Of a stretch of 64,000 bases of DNA, positions 43,780 to 51,792 are shown one piece after another (position 1 is the stretch's first letter; each line of letters opens with the position of its first letter). The DNA is from an uncultured Oscillospiraceae bacterium (GTDB lineage: Bacteria; Bacillota; Clostridia; Oscillospirales; Oscillospiraceae). The notes beneath the pieces were generated by a model. It was not told the DNA's origin. It worked only from the letters and a program-made list of their open reading frames with translations, and ran no database searches. The position numbers and the translations under genes were made by a program. The DNA lies in assembly GCA_934567355.1 (NCBI GenBank), contig CAKTJC010000001.1, forward strand, positions 62,001-126,000. The letters run 5' to 3'.

Positions 43780-43818
43780 CCGCGCCTTTGCACATCCGAA
43801 AGCAGAGGCGCGGCTTTT
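43780..43818 (+). terminator. Terminator of trxB-MFS
   Basis: 12-bp stem (43780-43791 / 43802-43813, one G-T pair) followed by CTTTTTA. It abuts the stop of nudC on the other strand. Confidence 0.8.
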
Positions 43819-44633
43819 TACTTTTCGATGCCCAGCTTGAACCGGCGCATCATTTCATTGGTCAGGCTGGAATCGTCGGGCTGGAGCTGGATGTCCTCCC
43901 GGCGTACCCACTGGGCATATTTCAGCTCCTGGGCGTCCATATGGATGGTTTCGTCTCCATCCAGTTCGCAGTAAAAGCCCAGCAGCAGGTCATTCGCGAT
44001 GCCCCAGGGCTGGGAGGCAAAATAGCGGATGTTTTTCACGCGGACCCCCGCCTCTTCCATTACCTCCCGCCGGACGGTCTCCTCGGCAGTCTCGCCGATC
44101 TCCGTGAACCCGGCGATCAGCGCATTGTAGGCAACGCCTCTGCGGTAGCGGGTGAGCAAGAGCCTTTCGCCGTTTTTCACCCCCACGATCACCGCAGGCA
44201 TGATCCTTGGATAGAAGGTCTTTCCGCAGTCGGGGCAAACCATCGCCCGCTCCCGCTGGGAGTGCACCGTCTGCGCGCCGCACCGGCCGCAGAATCGGAC
44301 GTCCGTATACCAATCCGCCAGGTGCTTGCCGGTAAAGGCAGCAAAAAGCTCCACCTTTTCCAGCTGCCGCTCCGTCCGCAGCTGACGAAGGTCCACAAAG
44401 GAGAATCCATCCGGGGTGTCTCCGCTGTCCGGCATCAAAAAATAAGGCTTTCCATCCACCGTGAAAAGGAAGCGGTATTCCCGCTGCCCCAGCTCCCGCA
44501 CCTGGGGGAATTGCCCCTGCTCACTGCGCAGCAGCGCCCCGCGCCGGAAGCAAAGCACCGTATCCTCCGGGGCAGGTACCGCCTCCGGCTGGTATTCATT
44601 GTGAAAAACGCTGGGAAAAATATCCTGGATCAT
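43818..44633 (-). CDS. nudC: NAD(H) pyrophosphatase / decapping Nudix hydrolase
   Basis: 271 residues. It splits NADH to NMNH and AMP and can remove NAD caps from RNA. Zinc ribbon CGRCGAQT...CPDCGKTFYPR (about 125-150), Nudix box GFTEIGETAEETVRREVMEEAG and the NudC-specific SQPWGIAND are in order. The N-terminal domain is typical. Start 44633 has AGAGAGG upstream. An upstream frame extending to 44939 overlaps the neighbouring gene and is rejected. Confidence 0.92.
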   Translation of the reverse strand: MIQDIFPSVFHNEYQPEAVPAPEDTVLCFRRGALLRSEQGQFPQVRELGQREYRFLFTVDGKPYFLMPDSGDTPDGFSFVDLRQLRTERQLEKVELFAAFTGKHLADWYTDVRFCGRCGAQTVHSQRERAMVCPDCGKTFYPRIMPAVIVGVKNGERLLLTRYRRGVAYNALIAGFTEIGETAEETVRREVMEEAGVRVKNIRYFASQPWGIANDLLLGFYCELDGDETIHMDAQELKYAQWVRREDIQLQPDDSSLTNEMMRRFKLGIEK

Positions 44634-44668
44634 AAGATTACCTCTCTGTCTTAAAATTACGGCGGCAC

Positions 44669-45520
44669 TCAGGAGAATTTTCCTTGGATCTCCTGCTGTC
44701 CTCTTTGCAGGATCTGCCGGGAAGCATCGCCAAAAATCTCCTGAAACAAGGCGTACTCCGTCAGCCCTGCGTGGGGAACCGCCCAGGCGCCTGCATCGGT
44801 ACCGGGGGCAAGCAAGCCGCCAAGTGAGGCGAAGCGATGAACATTTTCCTGCGCCGAAGCGAGGATCTGCCGGACGGAAGCTTCGCTGAACCGTCCTCTT
44901 CCCCGCAGATTGCCGATGGTGGAGAGGGTGGGCACCCATACGGTGCCGTTTTCCGCCATGGCATGCAGCGCCTCGCTGTCCAGATACGCCCCGTGCTCCA
45001 CGGAGTCCACCCCCGCCCGGGCGGCGGCCCGGACGGTACGCGCCCCATTGGCATGCGCCATAACGGCAAAGCCCTCTTCATGGGCGATATGGATCAGTTC
45101 CCGGATCTGCTCGGGGGGCAGCCCCTCCTCGGTCAGCTCCCCGGGGCGGTCAAAGTCCATCAGCCCGGAGATCATAATTTTGATAAAATCCGCCCCGTCC
45201 CGCCGGTGCTGCCTTACCAGGCCGGTATACTGCCGGAGGTCTTCAAATTTTGTGCCGATAAAGCCGCCGTAGTGCCCCGCCATGTACAGCGGCGACAGGG
45301 GCGTGACCAGGCGGATGCCGTACTCCGGGGCAAGCGCTCTGGCCGCCGCTCCCACGCCCCAGCGATCGCCGCCCTCGCGCAGATAGGTAAAGCCTGCCGC
45401 GCGGTAGCGCTCCAGATTGGCGCGGATGATCTTCCCGTTTGGGGCTTCCCGATGGGCGGCAATGGCTGTCCGCCAGTCAAACCCGTCCAGAACCATATGA
45501 ATATGACAATCGCAGTACAT
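44669..45520 (-). CDS. Amidohydrolase-family metal-dependent hydrolase
   Basis: 283 residues. Metal ligands of the superfamily: CHIHM (His-x-His, residues 5 and 7), the carboxylated-Lys site DFIKIMISG, VMAHANGA, SVEHGAYLD and the terminal Asp in PGTDAGAW. It belongs with prolidase/imidazolonepropionase-type enzymes, but the substrate is unknown. It is shorter than most since it lacks the outer beta-sandwich domain. Start 45520 has GAGGACG upstream. About 36 nt separate it from nudC, likely one transcript. Confidence 0.8.
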   Translation of the reverse strand: MYCDCHIHMVLDGFDWRTAIAAHREAPNGKIIRANLERYRAAGFTYLREGGDRWGVGAAARALAPEYGIRLVTPLSPLYMAGHYGGFIGTKFEDLRQYTGLVRQHRRDGADFIKIMISGLMDFDRPGELTEEGLPPEQIRELIHIAHEEGFAVMAHANGARTVRAAARAGVDSVEHGAYLDSEALHAMAENGTVWVPTLSTIGNLRGRGRFSEASVRQILASAQENVHRFASLGGLLAPGTDAGAWAVPHAGLTEYALFQEIFGDASRQILQRGQQEIQGKFS

Positions 45521-45615
45521 CGTGCCGTCCTCTATAAATGTCTTTTCAATATAATAAAACGGTTTCTTTTTCCCGTCAAGACGCAAAAAGCGGACGGTTT
45601 CCCGTCCGCCATATA

Positions 45616-46491
45616 TCATGGGTGCGGCTCCGCCGCAATGCCGATGCGCTCGCCCAGGTGCACCATAGTCTCGGCATCCTCGGTCGTGTTGCGCACGAGG
45701 TCGGCATCCGGGATCGCGCGTCCCTTCTGCAGCAGGACGATCACCGTGGAGCCGCCGAATTCAAAGCGCCCTTTTTCCTCGCCCCGCCTTACCTGCCGGG
45801 AGCCGGGATCGTTTACGATCCGCCCCACCATGGCGGCGCCCACCTCCATCTGCAGCACCGTGCCGAAGCGCTCGCTTTCCAGCAGGGAATACTCCCGGGT
45901 GTTTTCCCGGTAGATGGGGCAGCGGCTGGCGGCAGCGGGATTGACCGTATGGAATACACCGGGGATCCGGGTGCTTTCGCCGGCGAAGCCGGAATCGATG
46001 TAGCCGTAGCGGTGGTAGTCGCCGACGGTCAGCCGGAACAGCAGCAGCGTACCGCCCAGGAAACGCTCTGCCAGGGGCTTGCTTTGCAGCAATCCCCCCA
46101 GGGTATACTGCGTGCCCTTGATCCGGAAGCGGGAATCGGGCAGAATTTCATAGACGCTGAGCTTGCTGTCGCAGGGAGCGATCAGGTGGGTCGGCTCGGT
46201 ATCCACCGGTCTGCGGCCGGGCAGCACGCGGCGGGTAAAAAAATCGTTGAAGCTGCGAAATTTCCGCTGCTCAAAATCATCCATGCAGATATGGTTTGCG
46301 CGGATGAAGGGCTTTACCGCCAGCGCAGAGATCCGCCGATCCAGCAGCCAGCCGGCCGCCCGGCTGACGCCGGGGCGGATCATGAGTTTGACCAGCAGCC
46401 GCCCGAAGGCGGTGCCGTACATCCATTCCAGCAGCCTGTCCTGCCCCGCGTCGCCGGGGACACAGCCGCCGCTCCTATCCCGCCAGGTCAT
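45616..46491 (-). CDS. psd: Phosphatidylserine decarboxylase proenzyme
   Basis: 291 residues. It makes phosphatidylethanolamine from phosphatidylserine. The self-cleavage site is Gly-Gly-Ser248-Thr in FEFGGSTVIVLL; Ser248 becomes the pyruvoyl group. Other family segments: FNDFFTR, APCDSKLSVYEI, LLLFRLTVGDYHRYGYID and NTREYSLLESERFG. ATG at 46491 overlaps the pssA stop by 4 nt. The upstream frame reaching 46701 lies within pssA and is rejected. Confidence 0.95.
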   Translation of the reverse strand: MTWRDRSGGCVPGDAGQDRLLEWMYGTAFGRLLVKLMIRPGVSRAAGWLLDRRISALAVKPFIRANHICMDDFEQRKFRSFNDFFTRRVLPGRRPVDTEPTHLIAPCDSKLSVYEILPDSRFRIKGTQYTLGGLLQSKPLAERFLGGTLLLFRLTVGDYHRYGYIDSGFAGESTRIPGVFHTVNPAAASRCPIYRENTREYSLLESERFGTVLQMEVGAAMVGRIVNDPGSRQVRRGEEKGRFEFGGSTVIVLLQKGRAIPDADLVRNTTEDAETMVHLGERIGIAAEPHP

Positions 46492-47105
46492 CTGGGATAC
46501 CGCAGCAGCAGAACTGCCAGCGGAGCCAGCACCGTCGCGCCCATGGCAACGAATTTCCACAGCACGGGCTTTTTCACCTTGAAGTCCAGAATATACAGGA
46601 AACCGAACAGCGCCGTCGCCAGCCGCAGCACCCACAGATTGCAGCTTCGCGGCATCAGCAGGTACATCAGGTACACCGCCGGCGCCATGATGTCCAGGCA
46701 CACCACCGGCAGCCCATGGTAATCCCCCTTGGTGCCCAGCTCTGCCTGGACGGCCAGTACATTAAAATAGCCCAGCCGGATCACGCAGCACAGGCAGTAA
46801 GCTCCCAGCAGCACCATATCCAGAATTCCTCTCATGCCCAGCATATAAAACAGCGTCGCCGGACACACGCCGAAGGAGATCAGGTCGCACAGAGAATCAA
46901 TCTGGATGCCGAAAAGCATCTCCCCCTTGGTGCGGTTTTTCTTCTTCCGCGCCACCATGCCGTCCAGCGTGTCGCACACCAAGGCGACGGCCATGCACAA
47001 AATCGCATTGACATACAGCCCGTGGATGGACATGGAAATCCCCAGCAGCCCGGCCAGCGCTCCCATATAGGTCAAAATAACGGTATAATCATAAAAACCG
47101 ATCAT
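46488..47105 (-). CDS. pssA: CDP-diacylglycerol--serine O-phosphatidyltransferase
   Basis: 205 residues, six to eight membrane helices. It makes phosphatidylserine from CDP-diacylglycerol and serine. The CDP-alcohol signature is DTLDGMVARKKKNRTKGEML followed by FGIQIDSLCD, with a loop a few residues longer than the classical consensus. First gene of pssA-psd. Start 47105 has AGAGAGGA upstream. Its promoter region holds PhoP-box-like repeats. Confidence 0.94.
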   Translation of the reverse strand: MIGFYDYTVILTYMGALAGLLGISMSIHGLYVNAILCMAVALVCDTLDGMVARKKKNRTKGEMLFGIQIDSLCDLISFGVCPATLFYMLGMRGILDMVLLGAYCLCCVIRLGYFNVLAVQAELGTKGDYHGLPVVCLDIMAPAVYLMYLLMPRSCNLWVLRLATALFGFLYILDFKVKKPVLWKFVAMGATVLAPLAVLLLRYPR

Positions 47106-47173
47106 AAGCAAATCCTCTCTGTCTTTACAAAAAAAGCGCCCGAAGAGCGCCGGATTCGTGAAGTGTATGTTTA

Positions 47174-47202
47174 ATTTTAACACACCTTACGCAAATAGGC
47201 AA
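47174..47202 (-). promoter_or_regulatory. Promoter of pssA-psd
   Basis: Minus strand: -35 TTGCCT (47197-47202), 17-bp spacer, -10 TAAAAT (47174-47179). Confidence 0.65.
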
Positions 47203-47205
47203 GAA

Positions 47206-47233
47206 TGTTAAGGAAATGTTAAACAAAGGTTAA
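47206..47233 (-). promoter_or_regulatory. PhoP-box-like direct repeats upstream of pssA
   Basis: On the minus strand TTAACC, TTAACA, TTAACA (47233-47228, 47222-47217, 47211-47206), each exactly 11 bp apart, ending just upstream of the -35. This is the layout of Gram-positive PhoP boxes. Confidence 0.55.
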
Positions 47234-47274
47234 TGAATGACGGTTTTATTCCAACAAACGATGGGAATTTCGCA

Positions 47275-47304
47275 TTGACACCCACGAAAAAGCTATGGTA
47301 TAAT
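47275..47304 (+). promoter_or_regulatory. SigA promoter of the MprF-like gene
   Basis: -35 TTGACA (47275-47280), 18-bp spacer, -10 TATAAT (47299-47304). Confidence 0.85.
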
Positions 47305-47345
47305 GCATTCTAATGTGATTTCAGTGGAGAAAGGAGCCACAGCCA

Positions 47346-48374
47346 ATGACGAAGAAAACGCGCAGACGCATTTTCAGCATTCTTTTTTACTTTGCCGTTC
47401 TGGCGCTGACTCTGTGGTACGTATTTCGGGACGAAAGCCTGAGCCAAATCTTCTCCTATCTCTCCGAAGCCAAGTGGGGCTACGCCGCCATTGCGGTGAT
47501 GGCTGTGGTGACTTTCATTCTGGGAGAATCCGTGGTGCTGTGTTACCTGCTGCGCAGTCAGGGCACGCGGGCAAAATTCGGACACTGCTGCCTGTTCTCC
47601 TTTGTCGGATTTTTCTACAGCGCCATCACTCCCTCCGCCTCCGGCGGGCAGCCCATGCAGATGGTGTATATGCACCGGGACGGCATCCCGGCGGCGGTAT
47701 CCACCGTGGTGCTGGTGATCGTGACCATTGTGTATAAAACGGTGCTGGTGCTCATCGGGCTGGTGGTGACCATTCTGCGCCCCCCTGCGATCATCGATTG
47801 CCTCGGCGACGTGGAGCCGCTGATCTATCTGGGCGTGGCGCTGAACGTGATCGTCGTGGCGCTGCTGCTGCTGGCTGTCTTCCGTCCCAGCCTGCTGGAG
47901 CGCCTCACCCGCTGGGTGCTGCGGGTCGTGCAGAAGATCCACCCCTTCCGCAATCCCCAGAAGGTGATGAACCGGGTGCAGCGCATGCTGGATCAGTACC
48001 GCGGCACCGCCGATTTCTTCAAGAAAAAGCCGAAGATCATTCTCACCGCATTTCTCATCACCCTGGTGCAGCGGTTCTGCATGTTCAGCGTGGTGTGGTT
48101 TACCTACCTGGCCTTCGGGCTGTCCGGAGAGCACGCCATCACCGTGATCCTGCTCCAAGCTCTGATTTCCGTGGCAGTGGATATGCTCCCCCTGCCCGGC
48201 GGCATGGGCATCAGCGAAACGCTTTTCACCGTGATCTTCACCCCCGTATTCGGCGCGGATCTCGTGCTGCCCGGCATGATCGTCTGCCGGGGCATCAGCT
48301 ACTATACCCAGCTGCTGATCAGCGCCGTGATGACCGGCGTCACCCAGTTTGTATTCCGGGATCGCTCCAAATGA
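47346..48374 (+). CDS. Lysylphosphatidylglycerol-synthase-like transmembrane (flippase domain) protein
   Basis: 342 residues, about eight membrane helices, the UPF0104/MprF flippase-type domain without an aminoacyltransferase domain. Conserved ITPSASGGQPMQMVYM (about 97-112) and DMLPLPGGMGISETLF (about 278-293) are family hallmarks. It may move lipids between leaflets. It is divergent from pssA-psd, which supports a membrane-lipid role. AAAGGAG precedes ATG 47346. Confidence 0.88.
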   Translation: MTKKTRRRIFSILFYFAVLALTLWYVFRDESLSQIFSYLSEAKWGYAAIAVMAVVTFILGESVVLCYLLRSQGTRAKFGHCCLFSFVGFFYSAITPSASGGQPMQMVYMHRDGIPAAVSTVVLVIVTIVYKTVLVLIGLVVTILRPPAIIDCLGDVEPLIYLGVALNVIVVALLLLAVFRPSLLERLTRWVLRVVQKIHPFRNPQKVMNRVQRMLDQYRGTADFFKKKPKIILTAFLITLVQRFCMFSVVWFTYLAFGLSGEHAITVILLQALISVAVDMLPLPGGMGISETLFTVIFTPVFGADLVLPGMIVCRGISYYTQLLISAVMTGVTQFVFRDRSK

Positions 48375-48416
48375 AACAATTTCCCCAAGGGGCTTCCATT
48401 TCCTCTTAAAAGAAGA

Positions 48417-48422
48417 TATAAT
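48417..48422 (+). promoter_or_regulatory. -10 of the ROK kinase promoter
   Basis: TATAAT with a weak TTCCAT 17 bp upstream (48394-48399). Confidence 0.5.
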
Positions 48423-48453
48423 AGAACCATTCAATAATCAGGAGGACATATCC

Positions 48454-49398
48454 ATGAAATATGGCTTTGGTGTGGATTTGGGCGGCACCACCGTCAAAAT
48501 CGCTTACTTCGATGAAACCGGCAATCTCATCTCCAAATGGGAGATCCCCACGGTCACTGCCAACGGCGGCATCCAGATTTTACCGGACATTGCCGCGTCC
48601 ATCCGGGAGTTCCGGCAGAGCAGCGGCATTCAGGATGCCGACCTGCTGGGCGTGGGCATCGGCGTTCCCGGCCCTGTGGACAGCAAGGGCAACGTCAACC
48701 GCTGCGTCAACCTGGGCTGGGGCAAATTCAACATCAGCAAAGAGCTCTCCACCCTCACCGGTCTGCCCGTGACGGCGGGCAACGACGCCAACGTGGCGGC
48801 GCTGGGTGAATTCTGGAAGGGCGGCGGCCAGGGCTGCAACAACATGGTCTTTGTCACGCTGGGCACCGGCGTGGGCGGCGGCATTGTCGTCGAGGGGCGG
48901 CTGCTCCACGGCGCGCACGGCGCGGGCGCGGAGATCGGCCACATGGTGCTCAACCGGAACGAGACCGCCGTGTGCGGCTGCGGCAAGCGGGGCTGCGTGG
49001 AGCAGTACTGCTCCGCCACCGGCATCGTCCGCCTGGCCAAGCAGGCGCTGGAGAGCTCCAAAGAGGAATCCACCCTGCGGCAGCTGAGCAGCCCGACCTG
49101 CAAGGACATCTTCGACGCCGGAAAGCAGGGCGATCAGCTGGCGCTGCAGGTGCTCGACCAGTACTATGCCTACATGGGCGAATTCCTGGCCGACGTGTGC
49201 TGCGTGGTCAACCCGGAGGTGGTGGTCATCGGCGGCGGCGTCAGCAAGGCGGGCGAAGTCCTGCTGGACGGCCTGAAGCCCTACTTCAACAAGTACGTCT
49301 TCCATGCGGCCTCCGAGGTCAAGTTCACGCTGGCCTCCCTGGGCAATGACGCCGGTGCCTACGGCGCCTTCAAGCTGGCATTGGATGCGGCAAAATAA
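48454..49398 (+). CDS. ROK-family glucokinase
   Basis: 314 residues. It phosphorylates glucose (or another hexose) with ATP. Phosphate loop GVDLGGTTVKIAYF, catalytic region TAGNDANVAALGE (Asp), GTGVGGGIVVEG, and the ROK zinc site CGCGKRGCVEQ with the preceding GAEIGHMV are all present. Monocistronic with GGAGGA before ATG. It could take glucose released by the GH3 enzymes. Confidence 0.92.
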   Translation: MKYGFGVDLGGTTVKIAYFDETGNLISKWEIPTVTANGGIQILPDIAASIREFRQSSGIQDADLLGVGIGVPGPVDSKGNVNRCVNLGWGKFNISKELSTLTGLPVTAGNDANVAALGEFWKGGGQGCNNMVFVTLGTGVGGGIVVEGRLLHGAHGAGAEIGHMVLNRNETAVCGCGKRGCVEQYCSATGIVRLAKQALESSKEESTLRQLSSPTCKDIFDAGKQGDQLALQVLDQYYAYMGEFLADVCCVVNPEVVVIGGGVSKAGEVLLDGLKPYFNKYVFHAASEVKFTLASLGNDAGAYGAFKLALDAAK

Positions 49399-49440
49399 CG
49401 GCAGCGCCGCGTAAGCATGGCTGCCCGAAATCAATTTCTG

Positions 49441-49470
49441 AAAGGAGAGGACCTGGTTCCTCTCCTTTTT
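49441..49470 (+). terminator. Terminator of the ROK kinase
   Basis: AAAGGAGAGGA / TCCTCTCCTTT stem with a 6-nt loop followed by TT. Confidence 0.8.
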
Positions 49471-49565
49471 CCTTTCCGCAGAGAAAATTTTTCGAAGTTA
49501 AATCATTTTCGGCCTGCCAATCGTTTTATATCACGAAAGGCCTTTTGAAAGGAGGAATGCACTCC

Positions 49566-50087
49566 ATGCGGGAAGAAAAGCTCATGGCGCGGATCAGCCG
49601 GGGCGACCGGGACGCGGCGGAGGAGCTGGTTCGGCTGCTCTACCCGGAACTGCTGCGTTACTGCCTGTGGCATGTACCCCGCCGGGATCTGGCAGAGGAC
49701 GCAGTTCAGGAGACTTTTCTGAAAGCCATCCGGTATTACGACCGCTGCACCGGAAATTGCAGGGCATTTCTCTACCGCATTGCCGCCAACACCTGCATCG
49801 ATCTGCAGCGAAAGGCAGGCAGCGCAGAACAGCCGCTGGAGGAGCTGGAGGAAATTCCGGATACCCGCGCCGACCTGGAGCGGGCACAGGCGGACTGGAG
49901 CTTCCGCCAGCGCATCCGCCTTCTGCCCCCGGAGCAGCAGGAGATCGTCCTGCTGCGCTTTGGGCAGGAACTGACCCTGCGGGAGATCGGAGCCGCCACC
50001 GGGCTCCCGCTGCGCACCGTCCAGTCCCGGCTCCGGGCGGCGCTGAAACAGCTGAAGCGTCAGCTGGAAAAGGAGGATTCACCATGA
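49566..50087 (+). CDS. ECF-type RNA polymerase sigma factor
   Basis: 173 residues. Region 2 (YPELLRYCLWHVPRRDLAEDAVQETFLKA) and region 4 (LPPEQQEIVLLRFGQELTLREIGAATG plus LRTVQSRLRAALKQLK) are clear. Start 49566 has GGAGG 10 nt upstream; an ATG 9 nt earlier is too close. Its stop overlaps the next ATG (ATGA). The following membrane protein is the natural anti-sigma candidate. No obvious target promoter was assigned. Confidence 0.92.
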   Translation: MREEKLMARISRGDRDAAEELVRLLYPELLRYCLWHVPRRDLAEDAVQETFLKAIRYYDRCTGNCRAFLYRIAANTCIDLQRKAGSAEQPLEELEEIPDTRADLERAQADWSFRQRIRLLPPEQQEIVLLRFGQELTLREIGAATGLPLRTVQSRLRAALKQLKRQLEKEDSP

Positions 50088-50839
50088 CCAATCAAGATTT
50101 CGAGAAGCGGCTGCGCCGTGCACTTGCCGAAGCGCCCTCCGCTGCCTGCCCGGAGGCGCTGTGCACCGCTGCCCGGGCAGAGGCGGGACGCAGGTGCAGG
50201 CGGATCGGCTTCGGCCGGTTTGCCTGGATACAGGTGCGGTTCCTCGGCTGGAAGATCTTGGCCGCCCAGGCGCTATTGGCGCTGGCTGTCTGGCTGCTGG
50301 TCAGGGAGCAGACCCTCGCCGCGCTCTGGCGTCCCCAGGCCGTGGCAGAGGTGCTGTGTGTGCTGTCCGTGCTGGTTTTCATGGCCGCACCGCCGCTGCT
50401 GTACCGCTCCGTCCGCTTTCGGATGCACGAAACGGAGGCAGCCTCCTACTTCTCATCCGCCCGGCTGCTGATGGCCCGGCTGCTGATGCTGGGCATCGGC
50501 AATGTGCTGCTGCTGGGAAGTCTCACCCTGGCCGCGGCGCTGCACACTGCGCTGCGGCTGAGCAGTGCGGCCATGGCCGTGTGGATGCCCTTCCTGCTGG
50601 CCGGGAGCGGCGGGCTGTACCTGCTGGGGCATGCCTCCCCCCAGTGGTTTCTGTGGGGCAGCCTGGCAGAGGGGGGCATCCTGCTGGCGGCAATGTTCAG
50701 CCGCCGGATGAGCTGGCTGTTTACCCCCAGCCCTGCCTGGGCTGCGGTCTGCGCGGTGCTGCTGCTTTTCTGCGGCAGTCAGCTGCACCGGCTGCTCCGG
50801 GGCTGCATCTATGCGGAAGGGCAGCTGGCGGAGGCATAA
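50084..50839 (+). CDS. Membrane protein, probable anti-sigma / sensor partner
   Basis: 251 residues. A cytoplasmic N-terminus of about 55 residues (MTNQDFEKRLRRALAEAP, two Cys) precedes about six membrane helices. No zinc-finger HXXXCXXC was found. Coupling to the sigma gene by a 4-nt overlap and the topology suggest an anti-sigma factor, but sequence alone does not prove it. Not otherwise recognised. Confidence 0.7.
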   Translation: MTNQDFEKRLRRALAEAPSAACPEALCTAARAEAGRRCRRIGFGRFAWIQVRFLGWKILAAQALLALAVWLLVREQTLAALWRPQAVAEVLCVLSVLVFMAAPPLLYRSVRFRMHETEAASYFSSARLLMARLLMLGIGNVLLLGSLTLAAALHTALRLSSAAMAVWMPFLLAGSGGLYLLGHASPQWFLWGSLAEGGILLAAMFSRRMSWLFTPSPAWAAVCAVLLLFCGSQLHRLLRGCIYAEGQLAEA

Positions 50840-50908
50840 AAAGTCCGGGAGGCTCCGGATACCCCCTGCCGGATTTACCGGAATCTCCCGAAACGGAAAG
50901 GAAACTGT

Positions 50909-51787
50909 ATGGAACTATGCATTGACCATCTATCAAAGATATTCAAAGACATGACCGCCGTGTCGGATGTGTCCCTGCGGCTCACCCCCGGCGTGTGGGG
51001 GCTGCTGGGCGCCAACGGCGCAGGCAAAACCACCCTGATGCGGATGCTGGCGGGCATCATGGAGCCCACCGAGGGCTCCATCACCTATGACGGCCAGCCC
51101 ATCGCCGCCCTGGGGCAGCGCTACCGGGATATTTTCGGGTATTTGCCCCAGGAATTCGGCTTCTATCCGGAGTTTACGGTGCAGGACTATCTGGACTACA
51201 TGGCGGCGCTGAAGGGGCTGAGCGCCGGAGACGGGAAGCGGCGAATCGATGCGCTGCTGGAGCAGCTGACCCTGCAGAAGGTACGGCGGAAGAAGATCGC
51301 CAAGCTCTCCGGCGGCATGAAGCGCCGGGTGGGCATCGCCCAGGCGCTGCTCAATGACCCGGAGGTGCTGATCCTGGACGAGCCCACCAGCGGCCTGGAT
51401 CCCGGGGAGCGGGTGCGGTTCCGCAACCTGCTGTCCGAATTTGCCCACGACCGGATCGTGCTGATCTCCACCCACATTGTCTCCGATGTGGAATACATCG
51501 CCACCCGGAACGCGATGATGAAGCAGGGGCGTCTGCTCTCCTGCGGCACCACCGAGGAGCTGGTGGAGCAGGTGCGCGGCAAGGTGTGGACCGCCCGGGT
51601 CACTCAGGCGCAGCTGCCGGAATACGAGCGGAAGCTGCCCATTGTCAACCTGCGCAACGAGGACGACGGAAGCGTCTCCCTGCGCTATTTGGGGGAGCAG
51701 CCCGCCGCTGCCGGTTCCGTCCCGGCTCAGCCCCGGCTGGAGGATCTGTACCTGTGGCTCTTCCCCCAGGAGCAGGAAAGGAGCTGA
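50909..51787 (+). CDS. ABC transporter ATP-binding protein
   Basis: 292 residues. Walker A LGANGAGKTTLM, Q-loop GYLPQEFG, signature LSGGMKRRVGIAQA, Walker B EVLILDEPTSGLDPG and switch STHIV are present. The last 90 residues are an accessory domain. It pairs with the permease 5 nt downstream, in the sigma-factor operon. Family members export drugs, lipids or peptides. Confidence 0.94.
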   Translation: MELCIDHLSKIFKDMTAVSDVSLRLTPGVWGLLGANGAGKTTLMRMLAGIMEPTEGSITYDGQPIAALGQRYRDIFGYLPQEFGFYPEFTVQDYLDYMAALKGLSAGDGKRRIDALLEQLTLQKVRRKKIAKLSGGMKRRVGIAQALLNDPEVLILDEPTSGLDPGERVRFRNLLSEFAHDRIVLISTHIVSDVEYIATRNAMMKQGRLLSCGTTEELVEQVRGKVWTARVTQAQLPEYERKLPIVNLRNEDDGSVSLRYLGEQPAAAGSVPAQPRLEDLYLWLFPQEQERS

Positions 51788-51792
51788 TCAAT

